A DNA stretch of 21,867 bases from contig CAJPNN010000019.1 in assembly GCA_905372035.1 (NCBI GenBank), forward strand, positions 1-21,867. Reading direction: 5' to 3'. Source of the stretch: Bacillota bacterium (GTDB lineage Bacteria; Bacillota; Clostridia; Peptostreptococcales; Anaerovoracaceae). The position numbers and the translations under genes are program-made. Below are positions 1-7,464 of this stretch, piece after piece. How positions within the stretch are numbered: the first letter of the stretch is position 1; each line of letters begins with the position of its first letter. The notes under the pieces are model-generated. The model searched no databases. It had not been told where the DNA came from and worked only from the letters and a program-made list of their open reading frames with translations.

Positions 1-816
1 TGCATTGCGGAACATTTATATATTCGCGATTTTGAATATGCTGTGATATCTAATGATTCCATATCTATACAACAATACGATTCAATTGATTCGGAACATA
101 GTTACCCCAAAGGAGATGTTTATTCCGGGATGCAGTATATTGACTATACTCCTGATAATGAAGTTTATAGATATGTTATCAAAAAAGATATTCCCGCAAA
201 GATTATAGGTATACAGCTTATGCCGGAATATTACGATATGTACCTGAAAAGAGAATTTGGTATAAACAGCATCAATCTTAAAGAAGATCTGAAATCATTT
301 CCGCATGGTATTTCCATTCCTGAAATATCATCTGTTTTTAACCGGATTCGTAATTTTAAGGGTAATGAATACAGTTCAAAGTTATTTTTCAAAAGCAAAA
401 TTGATGAATTGACCGCCATCATTATTCAAAAAGCAGATATATTTCGAGACTTAAATGCAAGTGTTTCCGTTGCAGATCGAAATGCCGTTATGGAAATCAC
501 GGAATATTTGAGTCAAAATTTATCAAAGAATTTTTCGCTGACAGAATTGTCGGCAGATGCCTATATGAGTGTTTCAAAATTCAAGTATGTATTTAAGACT
601 GTTGTCGGTCAATCTGTTTCAGAATATATGACACAAAAAAGAATGGAACATGCTTGTGAAATGTTATCATATAGTAATTTGTATATTGCAGAGATTGCCC
701 ATCTCGTTGGATATAAAAATGCCGGAAGTTTTTCTTCTCAATTTAAAAAATATATAGGAGTACTCCCAAATGATTATAGATTGAGCAGAGCTGATATTTA
801 CGTAAATTCAGGTTAA
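1..816 (+). CDS. AraC-family transcriptional regulator, 5'-truncated by window edge
   Basis: The frame is open from base 1 to the stop at 814-816, so the true start lies outside the window; the GTG at 43 is only an internal codon. The last ~100 residues form a typical AraC/XylS double helix-turn-helix. The first helix pair lies around FSLTELSADAYMSVSKFKYVFK, and the second around IAEIAHLVGYKNAGSFSSQFKKYIGVLPNDYR, with the conserved GY..AGSFSSQFKK..G..P..YR signature. The upstream ~150 residues should be the ligand-sensing or dimerisation part. Their spacing and the segment before the HTH recall PchR-like AraC regulators, but that is only an impression. Such proteins usually activate a neighbouring operon in response to a small molecule. 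The target is not evident here, because the next gene is separated by a terminator and 480 bases. Confidence 0.9.
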   Translation, partial: CIAEHLYIRDFEYAVISNDSISIQQYDSIDSEHSYPKGDVYSGMQYIDYTPDNEVYRYVIKKDIPAKIIGIQLMPEYYDMYLKREFGINSINLKEDLKSFPHGISIPEISSVFNRIRNFKGNEYSSKLFFKSKIDELTAIIIQKADIFRDLNASVSVADRNAVMEITEYLSQNLSKNFSLTELSADAYMSVSKFKYVFKTVVGQSVSEYMTQKRMEHACEMLSYSNLYIAEIAHLVGYKNAGSFSSQFKKYIGVLPNDYRLSRADIYVNSG

Positions 817-887
817 TATATATGATTGGTATTGTTAGACCGTAGAAATAAGAAATCATATACAACTTAAACAGTGTTATGAAATAA

Positions 888-920
888 GCGTTGCAGTTAT
901 AAAAATTGCAGCGTTTTTTC
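888..920 (+). terminator. Rho-independent terminator after the AraC-type gene
   Basis: An 11-bp stem (888-898 with 904-914, loop 899-903) is followed by a run of T to 919. Several pairs are G-U when read on the plus strand, which fits plus-strand transcription from the AraC-type gene. It lies 72 bases after the stop codon. Confidence 0.75.
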
Positions 921-1056
921 TTTGTACTCTTCGGTAAAAAGTGAATTTCTGTTGTTGTGGAAATTGAGGGATAAGTAGAATAGCAAGCATAGAATAAAGG
1001 GTATCCTTTCCGTAAAAATTTTCTATATCCCGTTAATAACGACAATTTACCGATAA

Positions 1057-1262
1057 TGTGTTATAATAAACGCTGGCTAAATATAAAGGATTTTTTTGCG
1101 GCGTTGCCGAGATGTAGCGTTTATTGAAACACATCTTTTTGACTTAACGATGTGTTATAATAAACGCTGGCTAAATATAAAAGATTCTTTGCGGCGTTGC
1201 CGAGATGTGGCGTTTATTGAAACACATCTTTTTGACTTAACGATGTGTTATAATAAACGCTG
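1057..1262 (+). repeat. 93-94-bp tandem repeat, two full units plus a partial third, with internal inverted repeats
   Basis: TGTGTTATAATAAACGCTG occurs at 1057, 1151 and 1244, so the period is 94 then 93 bases, and the bases between copies are nearly identical. Each full unit also ends with a near-complementary arm (1116-1135 and 1210-1228, GCGTTTATTGAAACACATC). A unit can therefore fold into a ~20-bp stem with 2 mismatches, followed by a T run. A small CGGC-GTT-GCCG hairpin sits in each loop (1099-1109 and 1192-1202). The third copy is only the left arm and leads directly into the ABC importer operon. The 483-base gap between AraC and the importer holds only this repeat and the AraC terminator; I see no gene in it. 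Confidence 0.9.
1246..1254 (+). promoter_or_regulatory. Extended -10 promoter for the ABC importer operon
   Basis: TGTTATAAT is a perfect extended -10 element (TGnTATAAT), 45 bases before the ATG of the ATPase gene. A TTGACT at 1232-1237 is only 11 bases upstream of TATAAT, too close for a standard -35, so this would work as an extended -10 promoter. Identical elements occur in the two upstream repeat units (TATAAT at 1062-1067 and 1156-1161). The AGGGGG ribosome site lies at about 1283-1288. Confidence 0.6.
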
Positions 1263-1299
1263 ATAATTGAAAATACAACATTAGGGGGAAAACATATAG

Positions 1300-2010
1300 A
1301 TGTCACTTATATATTGTAATGATTTGACTTTTAAGTATGATGGACATATCGCATTGCAAAATGCGACATTCCATGTGAATGAGGGGGATTATCTGGGAAT
1401 CGTAGGCGAAAACGGCTCCGGAAAGAGCACACTTATAAAAGGTATCTTAAACTTAAAAGCTCCTTCAAGCGGAACTATAAGCTTTGGTGAGGGTCTTTCT
1501 TTAAATGATGTGGGATATTTACCGCAACAAACCGCTGCACAAAAAGATTTTCCTGCAAGCGTTTATGAAGTAGTCCTTTCAGGAAAACAAAATAAAAAAA
1601 GATTTATACCCATATATAACAGTCACGATCGTGAAGAAGTCGATAACAACTTAAAACTTTTAGGCATATCAAATTTAAAGCATTCGTGTTATCGTGAATT
1701 GTCAGGCGGTCAGCAGCAAAGAGTCTTACTTGCACGAGCACTTTGTGCAGCAAAGAAAATGATTTTGTTGGACGAGCCTGTTTCCGGTCTTGATCCCAAA
1801 ATAACAAATGAGATGTACAACCTTATACAAAAACTGAACAAAGAAGAGGGTATAACAATAATAATGGTATCTCATGATGTAAAAAGCATAGTTAAATACT
1901 CAACTCATATATTGCATCTCAGCGGACATGGACATTTTTTCGGTACTACAAACGAATATAAGAAAAGCCGTCTCGGATTTGAGTTTCTCGGAGGTGAAGC
2001 CGATGTTTAA
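1300..2010 (+). CDS. Zinc/manganese-type ABC transporter ATP-binding protein (ZnuC/AdcC-like)
   Basis: This is the ATPase of an ABC importer; ATP hydrolysis at the inner face of the membrane drives metal uptake through the permease encoded next. Visible motifs are Walker A GENGSGKST (residues 36-44), Q-loop around Q76 (LPQQT), signature LSGGQ (134-138), Walker B MILLDEP (154-160), D-loop SGLD and switch H192. The 236-residue length is normal for the metal-chelate importer class. The best argument for zinc or manganese is the adjacent ABC-3-type permease. The ATG at 1300 follows a GGGGG-rich ribosome site. The gene overlaps the permease start by 8 bases, indicating translational coupling. No substrate-binding lipoprotein gene is seen on either side. 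The exact metal is inferred. Confidence 0.88.
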   Translation: MSLIYCNDLTFKYDGHIALQNATFHVNEGDYLGIVGENGSGKSTLIKGILNLKAPSSGTISFGEGLSLNDVGYLPQQTAAQKDFPASVYEVVLSGKQNKKRFIPIYNSHDREEVDNNLKLLGISNLKHSCYRELSGGQQQRVLLARALCAAKKMILLDEPVSGLDPKITNEMYNLIQKLNKEEGITIIMVSHDVKSIVKYSTHILHLSGHGHFFGTTNEYKKSRLGFEFLGGEADV

Positions 2011-2824
2011 TCTGTTTGCAGAAATGATTACATATCCGTTTATCATGAGAGCATTAATCGTAGGCACTTTAGTATCACTATGCGCCGCACTTTTAGGCGT
2101 AAGCTTGGTCCTAAAAAGATATTCCATGATAGGAGATTGTCTTTCACATGTAGCTTTCGGCGCTATGGCAATCGCTCTTGTTTTAGGAACGGCTCCGCTT
2201 ACTGTCGGAATTCCGATAGTTGTGCTCTCCGCATTTATGATCTTGCGCCTTAGTGAAAACGGCAAAATGAAAGGAGATGCAGTCATTGCCCTGATCTCCA
2301 GCAGCGCTCTTGCTATAGGTGTAATGTCCATATCCATAAAATCCGGCATGAATACCGACATATGCAACTATATGTTCGGAAGCATACTTGCAATGAGCCA
2401 CAGCGATGTACATCTGAGCATAATCCTTTCGATAATAGTACTTATTTTGTTTGTGATATTCTACAACAAAATATTTGCTGTAACCTTTGACGAAAGCTTT
2501 GCTAAAGCCACAGGAACAAATACCGAGCTTTACAATATGCTCATAGCTGCGCTGACATCCATAACCATCGTTATAGGTATGAGAATGATGGGCGCACTTT
2601 TGATATCAAGCCTTATAATCTTCCCTACGCTCTCATCTATGAGAGTTTGCAAGAGATTCAAAACGGTTATAATATCTTCCGCTATAATCTCTACACTTTG
2701 TTTCTTCCTTGGAATGGGAGTGTCATATATATTTTCTACTCCTACCGGATCCAGCATCGTGTGTCTCAATATAATAGTTTTTCTTACCATGTTCAGCATA
2801 GGGAAAATTATTGAGAAAAGATAA
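2003..2824 (+). CDS. Zinc/manganese-type ABC transporter permease (ABC-3 family, ZnuB-like)
   Basis: This 273-residue, very hydrophobic protein has about seven to eight membrane segments. It has the ABC-3 family features: LVLKRYSMIGDCLSHVAFGAMAIA near the N-terminus, a central segment around YMFGSILAMS, and MRMMGALLISSLIIFPTLSSMRV in the C-terminal half. Members form the membrane channel of Zn2+/Mn2+/Fe2+ importers. I chose the ATG at 2003 because GGAGGTG lies just before it and the in-frame upstream codons lie inside the ATPase gene. The 8-base overlap with the ATPase indicates one operon. There is no clear terminator before the tRNA promoter at 2898. Confidence 0.88.
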   Translation: MFNLFAEMITYPFIMRALIVGTLVSLCAALLGVSLVLKRYSMIGDCLSHVAFGAMAIALVLGTAPLTVGIPIVVLSAFMILRLSENGKMKGDAVIALISSSALAIGVMSISIKSGMNTDICNYMFGSILAMSHSDVHLSIILSIIVLILFVIFYNKIFAVTFDESFAKATGTNTELYNMLIAALTSITIVIGMRMMGALLISSLIIFPTLSSMRVCKRFKTVIISSAIISTLCFFLGMGVSYIFSTPTGSSIVCLNIIVFLTMFSIGKIIEKR

Positions 2825-2897
2825 ATCGAAATATATTTTGTGGAAATAAAATAAACTGAATAACATCTGTTAAAATCTTTAAAAACCTGCCTGCATG

Positions 2898-2926
2898 TTG
2901 ACGTATCAGCCCATATTTGATATTAT
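2898..2926 (+). promoter_or_regulatory. Sigma-70-type promoter for tRNA-Arg
   Basis: TTGACG at 2898-2903 is followed by a 17-base spacer and TATTAT at 2921-2926. The predicted start falls around 2933, 7 bases before the mature tRNA. Confidence 0.8.
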
Positions 2927-2939
2927 ATCCATTGTTTGT

Positions 2940-3016
2940 GTGCCTGTAGCTCATCCGGATAGAGCGTTAGACTCCGACTCTAAAGGCAGTAGGTTCGAAT
3001 CCTATCAGGCACACCA
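2940..3016 (+). tRNA. tRNA-Arg (anticodon CCG)
   Basis: The full cloverleaf can be drawn. Acceptor stem GTGCCTG (2940-2946) pairs with CAGGCAC (3006-3012). The D arm is GCTC/GAGC (2949-2952 with 2962-2965). The anticodon stem is TTAGA/TCTAA (2967-2971 with 2979-2983) with loop CTCCGAC, giving anticodon CCG (codon CGG). The T stem is GTAGG/CCTAT around loop TTCGAAT. The discriminator base is A3013 and the CCA end is encoded (3014-3016). A run of seven T follows at once. Confidence 0.96.
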
Positions 3017-3035
3017 TTTTTTTCATTCATATTTT

Positions 3036-3821
3036 TTAACTCAGAGCAACATCCAATGCCATCATAAGAGTAAACCCTACGGCAAACACAAGAACACCGA
3101 TATTTGAGTGTTCTCCTTCCGACATCTCCGGTATCAGTTCCTCTACTACAACATATATCATGGCTCCTGCCGCAAAGGATAGCAAATACGGCATTGCGGG
3201 AATAATAAAACCCGAAGCAATAATAGTGACCGCTCCGAAGATCGGCTCCACAGCACCGGATAAAACGCCGTCAATAAATGCTTTTCCCTTGCTGCGTCCT
3301 TCCGCATGTAGAGGCATAGAAATAATAGCACCCTCAGGAAAATTCTGAATGGCGATACCAAGGGATAAAGCAAGTGCTCCTCCTGCCGTAATTTCTGCGG
3401 ATCCTGTCAGATACCCGGCATATACAATACCGACCGCCATGCCCTCCGGGATATTATGGAGCGTCACAGCTAACACCATCATGGTTGTTCTGGGCAGACG
3501 ACTCATCGGCCCTTCCGCTTTTTCTGCATTCATATGAAGATGCGGAATGATATTATCGAGGAATAGTAAGAACAGGATACCGCACCAAAATCCGATTGCT
3601 GCAGGCACAAATGCGAATCTTCCCATTTCATCCGACTGTTCCATTGCAGGAATTAAAAGACTCCAAATCGAAGCTGCCACCATGACACCTGCTGCAAATC
3701 CGGTCAATGCACGTTGAAGGGATTTGCTTAAATTTTTCTTCATAAAAAAAACACACGCCGCACCTGCGGAAGTCCCTATAAAAGGAATCAAAAGACCTAT
3801 GATGGCTTCATGTTCAAACAT
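3036..3821 (-). CDS. ZIP-family metal transporter (GufA/ZupT-like)
   Basis: This 261-residue membrane protein has about eight hydrophobic segments. The two signature segments of ZIP carriers are present: LHNIPEGMAVG (H122, N123, P125, E126) and QNFPEGAIIS (N160, P162, E163), which supply the central metal site. A further acidic pair, E227-E228, sits in a late segment (VVVEELIPE). ZIP proteins move Zn2+ and other divalent ions into the cytoplasm without ATP. The ATG is preceded by GAAAGGAG at good spacing. It is convergent with the ABC importer and the tRNA, so two independent metal-uptake types lie within 2.6 kb. The exact substrate cannot be told from sequence. Confidence 0.92.
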   Translation of the reverse strand: MFEHEAIIGLLIPFIGTSAGAACVFFMKKNLSKSLQRALTGFAAGVMVAASIWSLLIPAMEQSDEMGRFAFVPAAIGFWCGILFLLFLDNIIPHLHMNAEKAEGPMSRLPRTTMMVLAVTLHNIPEGMAVGIVYAGYLTGSAEITAGGALALSLGIAIQNFPEGAIISMPLHAEGRSKGKAFIDGVLSGAVEPIFGAVTIIASGFIIPAMPYLLSFAAGAMIYVVVEELIPEMSEGEHSNIGVLVFAVGFTLMMALDVALS

Positions 3822-4029
3822 TACTGTATTTACTCCTTTCGGATAAAATTATATACTACTGCATTTCATATATTCTAAAGTCGATGCAATCATTCATATT
3901 TTAACATAAGGTAATATTTAATTACAGTTTTACGCTCTTCTTTTTTATATGAAAATTATGTGAATTAAATTAAAAGCTTTTCTTAATACAGATATATAGA
4001 TATATACCGTTATATATCTTGTTATATAA
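3822..4029. other. AT-rich intergenic region upstream of the ZIP gene
   Basis: No gene is seen. A minus-strand TATAAT (3848-3853) lies about 25 bases before the ZIP start but has no good -35, so the ZIP promoter is not firmly placed. A 9-bp perfect inverted repeat, AGATATATA/TATATATCT, lies at 3998-4019. With the terminator at 4030-4081 and its flank, this fills the 368-base gap between ZIP and the next gene. Confidence 0.4.
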
Positions 4030-4081
4030 AATAAATATTAAAATACGGGAGCTTGTAAACTCCCGTATTTTAATATTTATT
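4030..4081 (-). terminator. Perfect 22-bp hairpin terminator, probably bidirectional
   Basis: Arms 4030-4051 and 4060-4081 are perfectly complementary around the 8-base loop CTTGTAAA. The G+C-rich core (ACGGGAG/CTCCCGT) is flanked by A/T-rich ends, giving U-rich tails on both strands. It lies about 110 bases after the stop of the stalk-domain protein gene, its likely user. It could also stop plus-strand readthrough. Confidence 0.8.
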
Positions 4082-4189
4082 ACACCATATCTCTACATTT
4101 TCCCCTGTTTAAACATTTAATATTCAGATTATATATGATCCGAAAAAATATTTATACTTCGGTTTTAAATCTTTTTGACAGGGTTAAGA

Positions 4190-5788
4190 TTATTCATTAG
4201 AATCAGGTTTATCCAAATCTACAACTTTAGCTCCCTGTGGAATCTTCATGTCTAAAGTACCTGCATATTCCTTCATATTACTACTGAATTTCATATTGAA
4301 CTTGGCCATATCGTTATCAAAATCAAGATCGCCCTTTTGCATTGTTTTGCTGCCTTCGAAATTCATCTTAAATGTCGATTTTTCTTTATCAACTATTTTT
4401 AAATTAAAGTTTGTACTTATCCCTTGCCCCGAATTCGATTCTATGAATTTCACTTTTCCGTTTATTTCAGGCGCTTTGGCTAAGCTCTTTTTGAGTTTTG
4501 CAATATCCACATTATTTATTGAACCCTGCTTTACAAAATTCTTAATAATACTTTCCTGATCTATATCCAATGTATAAACCTTGTTTCCGCCTTCTTCCGA
4601 AACTTTAAAACTTGAGTCTCCCATGACAGCTTTGACAGCATTGTAAACCTCTTTAAGCTCGGCTATTGTCATAGGTATCATTTCTTCCTCACTGCCACCC
4701 GTCATTACAAGCTTTATAAAATCTTTTGCAGTCAGATTTGTACCGTTCATTGTGTTTAACATAAGGTTTTGATAATCCACACCTTGTTCGGAATACATAT
4801 CTGAAACATTGATCTTATACCAGGTGTTATTATTTTCAACTTTTTGGGTATCGCCGAAATCATTTGCCATCATGTTGAAAAATTTATCTAAAGTCTCGCT
4901 GTGTATATACATGATTCCCGTTTTTACATCAAACTTATATTCAAACTTTGCATCTGAAAATAAATCAAAATACTTTTTCATTTCCTTCATGATTTCCGCA
5001 TCAGGACTCTTTTCATTTACGTCAGTCTGTTCAAATTTTATCTTTGCGGTAAATTCTCCGGTCATATCGGTTCCCTTAACCCTGGAAACGACGTTACCCG
5101 TTCCGTTGATCTTAAGTTTTCCTACCTTCTTGCCGTCTTTTTCTACAGGAATAGGGTCTGCAAAATTATTAAAAAGACCGTTTATTGTAAAATCCCCTGT
5201 TGACTCATATGCTTTGCCTGCATCACGTATGGAAGAAATATTCGCAGCTTTAACGAGCAAAGAAAAATCTTTATCAGGGTCTCCAAGCTGTGGTAAAACC
5301 TTATCTATATCCAAAATTGTTACCGTCTTATATTCTCCGCTCCAGCCCACATTATATCCAAAAGCTTCACTTATAAATCTTGCCGACACATAGGTTCTGT
5401 TGACTCTCCGGTCTGCAAAAGCCGGGACATCCATTTCTTCTTTTTTAGTATTGCCTTTTGCATCTTTTATATATACATCATCTCCACCGACTCCGAACCC
5501 GACAGTCTTATCGCCTATCACTGCATTTACTGCCTTACTTTTTGCATCATATTTGATATCGCCGTCTTTTGCACCAAGTGCATGGAGCAACGACCTGTAT
5601 GGAACCATCACCCTGTCATCAATCACCTGTGCATATCCTAAAGCTTTACTCTGCATAATGTACTGTCCGTTGACCATAACCTTTATGCCGTTGTCTTTGT
5701 CCCCTGCCGCATAGGTGTTGTCTGCGGATATAAACCCTACAGCAAAAACAAACGCCACCGCAAGCAGAAATCCTGTTATTTTCTTCAT
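4190..5788 (-). CDS. Secreted protein with copper-amine-oxidase N-terminal-like (stalk) domain
   Basis: The 532-residue product begins with a signal peptide: MKK, hydrophobic core GFLLAVAFVFAVGFI, and likely cleavage near TYAA-G (residue ~28). Residues ~34-160 match the copper amine oxidase N-terminal-like domain of Gram-positive surface proteins, with the hallmarks VMVNGQ, VMVPYRSLLHALGA, YVSARFISEAFG, and VGWSGEYKTVTI. Despite the name, this domain has no oxidase chemistry here. The remaining ~370 residues are lysine/aspartate-rich and contain repeated beta-like segments I cannot assign. There is no lipobox cysteine, LPXTG motif or transmembrane tail, so it is probably exported and possibly wall-bound. 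I chose the ATG at 5788 because GAAAGGAG precedes it and the signal peptide starts there; the frame extends upstream to 5836 without support. Function is unknown. Confidence 0.85.
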   Translation of the reverse strand: MKKITGFLLAVAFVFAVGFISADNTYAAGDKDNGIKVMVNGQYIMQSKALGYAQVIDDRVMVPYRSLLHALGAKDGDIKYDAKSKAVNAVIGDKTVGFGVGGDDVYIKDAKGNTKKEEMDVPAFADRRVNRTYVSARFISEAFGYNVGWSGEYKTVTILDIDKVLPQLGDPDKDFSLLVKAANISSIRDAGKAYESTGDFTINGLFNNFADPIPVEKDGKKVGKLKINGTGNVVSRVKGTDMTGEFTAKIKFEQTDVNEKSPDAEIMKEMKKYFDLFSDAKFEYKFDVKTGIMYIHSETLDKFFNMMANDFGDTQKVENNNTWYKINVSDMYSEQGVDYQNLMLNTMNGTNLTAKDFIKLVMTGGSEEEMIPMTIAELKEVYNAVKAVMGDSSFKVSEEGGNKVYTLDIDQESIIKNFVKQGSINNVDIAKLKKSLAKAPEINGKVKFIESNSGQGISTNFNLKIVDKEKSTFKMNFEGSKTMQKGDLDFDNDMAKFNMKFSSNMKEYAGTLDMKIPQGAKVVDLDKPDSNE

Positions 5789-5838
5789 CTCCAATCTCCT
5801 TTCAATAACAATTACTTTAAAAGAATGATACCACATTT

Positions 5839-5850
5839 AATGATATCATT
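5839..5850. repeat. 12-bp perfect palindrome in the leader of the stalk-domain gene
   Basis: AATGATATCATT lies 50-62 bases upstream of the start codon. A looser inverted repeat, CGCTCA/TGAGCG, sits at 5866-5891. Either could be an operator or an RNA hairpin; no regulator is identifiable. Confidence 0.4.
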
Positions 5851-5917
5851 CGCCATGCATGTATTCGCTCACTCTTTTTATTAATTGAGCGAGTTTATCG
5901 CACGGCATATAAATCTC

Positions 5918-5962
5918 GTATAATGACTGCATAATCCGAGTTTATCTGTGGTCATTATACCA
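5918..5962 (-). promoter_or_regulatory. Extended -10 promoter within an inverted repeat, upstream of the stalk-domain gene
   Basis: Read on the minus strand, TGGTATAAT (plus-strand 5954-5962) is a perfect extended -10; no good -35 is seen. The TATAAT lies in the right arm of a perfect 10-bp inverted repeat, GTATAATGAC (5918-5927) and GTCATTATAC (5951-5960). The expected start near 5947 falls between the arms. The left arm carries a TATAAT on the other strand, but no plus-strand gene follows. The leader would be about 160 bases. Confidence 0.5.
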
Positions 5963-6015
5963 TAAACAGTATCCACTTTCCTACAGATTTTTGAGTATGC
6001 AATTTTAATTTAAAT

Positions 6016-6090
6016 AAGCTGAAACCTTTTTGTAACAATCCTCTTTAATTTAGGGAAGATGAAATCCTTTTGTAATAATTCTTTGTAGTT
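6016..6090. repeat. Degenerate 35-bp direct duplication at the 3' end of the DUF5808-type gene
   Basis: Bases 6016-6050 and 6056-6090 align at 27 of 35 positions with a 40-base period; most differences are transitions. One copy holds the last codons of the gene and the other lies mostly beyond the stop. The period is not a multiple of three, so the second copy is out of frame. Confidence 0.6.
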
Positions 6091-7430
6091 TTTATATCTT
6101 TACAGTTTAAAAAGACAGATTTTCCGCTTTTCAACTCAATCACCAATACAGCTCTTATACTTCTTTTTACGTACACTCCGGAATTACCGTATCCTTTAAC
6201 TCTATACGCTCCGAGACTTATTCTGTCAGTTCCCACACCGTTTACTTTAACAGCATTCGGCAGTTTATCTATCATTTTTATCGAAACTATATCTTTAACT
6301 TTTATATCTTCGTCATACAGGGGGGCTTCAATTCTGATAATTTTTCCGGTATCATGTATTTCAATTTCTCCGAAATCCACAGGAATCATCTTTATTCCCA
6401 AGACAGCAACACCTATTATTACAAGCAATATTATAAAACTGAAAACTTTTCCCGCAAACGTAGCCATATTAACGGTAACTCCAATGCCCACACGCTTTTC
6501 TACAAATACGTTTCTGTCATAAGGATTATAATAGTTCATTCCTCTCCAACAATCATCCTCATCCACAACAATCTTTCCATCCAAAGCACCTGCAAATCGA
6601 TTCCTTATGTTCTCAACTTTCATATAGGCATAAAACATCGGCGCCGCACTCAAAAATATCTCTCCCGCTATAATCAATCCTATATATATGGTCGCTCCGT
6701 TATCCATGTTTTCTATATCCGAAAAGTTATAAAGTAAAGGTAAAAACATTAATGTAGAATAGGATGATATCAGTGCGGCTCTCGTCCACTCTCTTTTAAA
6801 AACTCCATTGATTTTTATATTTATATCCGTATTTTCACAGTATGTCGTCACTTTGGTCTTAACTATAACCGCATAAAGAACAATGCTTGTCATAAATATA
6901 AGAAAAATTACTCCCAGCAATGCGCTATAGCTGCTATCCCATATATTTTCTTTTTTAAATGTAAAATAACCTACCGCCAAACATATTATCGGTACCGGAA
7001 CAAACCATTTTGCAGAAACCGGAAAATCTCCTTTAAGTCTGCTCAGCTCCGTATCAACAGTCACAATCCTTCTCATATCACTTTGCCAATCTTTTCGTTT
7101 TTTCAAAGCGAGTATTCTCTTATTGTATTTATTAAAACAAATCGTATATCCTCCTATAACCGAGATTGAGTAAATCAACACAAAGAATATAAGTAGAGAT
7201 ATATATTTTGCTACTGCGATAGAGACAAATGCCAACAACAAATATACTATAAACAATATCCTACATTCATATTTAAAGTTCGTCACATTTTCAATAATCT
7301 CTTCGTCTTCTTGATTTTCTTTCGGAATTTTAACTCCCAATATCAAAAATCCTTTTTTTACCGAAGATATTATACTTAAATGCATAGCAATAATCATAAT
7401 CAAACAAACTGACAACATGATCCATTTCAT
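6045..7430 (-). CDS. Multi-spanning membrane protein with DUF5808-like segment and C-terminal PH-like domain
   Basis: The 461-residue protein has hydrophobic spans near residues 1-22, 57-75, 77-97, 141-157, 168-190, 220-236, 248-268 and 327-347. Residues ~293-320 contain CWRGMNYYNPYDRNVFVEKR and then GIGVTVN, which I recognise as the DUF5808 signature (Y/F-x-NP-D-R-FV-KR-GIG). After the last span, residues ~355-455 look like a bacterial PH-type beta domain. The RNA function is not known, nor is a biochemical role. Its GntR neighbour lies 34 bases upstream on the same strand, a pairing I associate with YtrA-type regulator/membrane-protein operons in Firmicutes, sometimes linked to cell-envelope stress. 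AGGAGG precedes the ATG. No strong terminator is seen after the stop. Confidence 0.75.
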   Translation of the reverse strand: MKWIMLSVCLIMIIAMHLSIISSVKKGFLILGVKIPKENQEDEEIIENVTNFKYECRILFIVYLLLAFVSIAVAKYISLLIFFVLIYSISVIGGYTICFNKYNKRILALKKRKDWQSDMRRIVTVDTELSRLKGDFPVSAKWFVPVPIICLAVGYFTFKKENIWDSSYSALLGVIFLIFMTSIVLYAVIVKTKVTTYCENTDINIKINGVFKREWTRAALISSYSTLMFLPLLYNFSDIENMDNGATIYIGLIIAGEIFLSAAPMFYAYMKVENIRNRFAGALDGKIVVDEDDCWRGMNYYNPYDRNVFVEKRVGIGVTVNMATFAGKVFSFIILLVIIGVAVLGIKMIPVDFGEIEIHDTGKIIRIEAPLYDEDIKVKDIVSIKMIDKLPNAVKVNGVGTDRISLGAYRVKGYGNSGVYVKRSIRAVLVIELKSGKSVFLNCKDIKTTKNYYKRISSSLN

Positions 7431-7464
7431 TTTTTCTTCCTCCTGCCAAATCCTGACTTCACAT

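Noticed and set aside
1232..1237. TTGACT as the -35 of the importer promoter
   Set aside because: It is only 11 bases from TATAAT; the extended -10 is the better explanation.
1057..1262. CRISPR array
   Set aside because: The period is 93-94 bases with nearly identical 'spacers'; true arrays have unique spacers and shorter units.
1928..2002. Longer N-terminus for the ABC permease
   Set aside because: The 25 extra codons lie inside the ATPase gene, have no ribosome site, and do not look like a permease N-terminus; the ATG at 2003 has GGAGGTG.
2895..3107. Plus-strand reading frame across the tRNA
   Set aside because: It runs through the tRNA gene and into the antisense of the ZIP gene; it is an accidental frame.
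4809..5393. 194-codon plus-strand frame opposite the stalk-domain gene
   Set aside because: It is antisense to a gene with a clear signal peptide and domain, with no ribosome site of its own.
5789..5836. Longer N-terminus for the stalk-domain protein
   Set aside because: The extension would put 16 residues before a classic signal peptide, and the ATG at 5788 has its own GAAAGGAG site.
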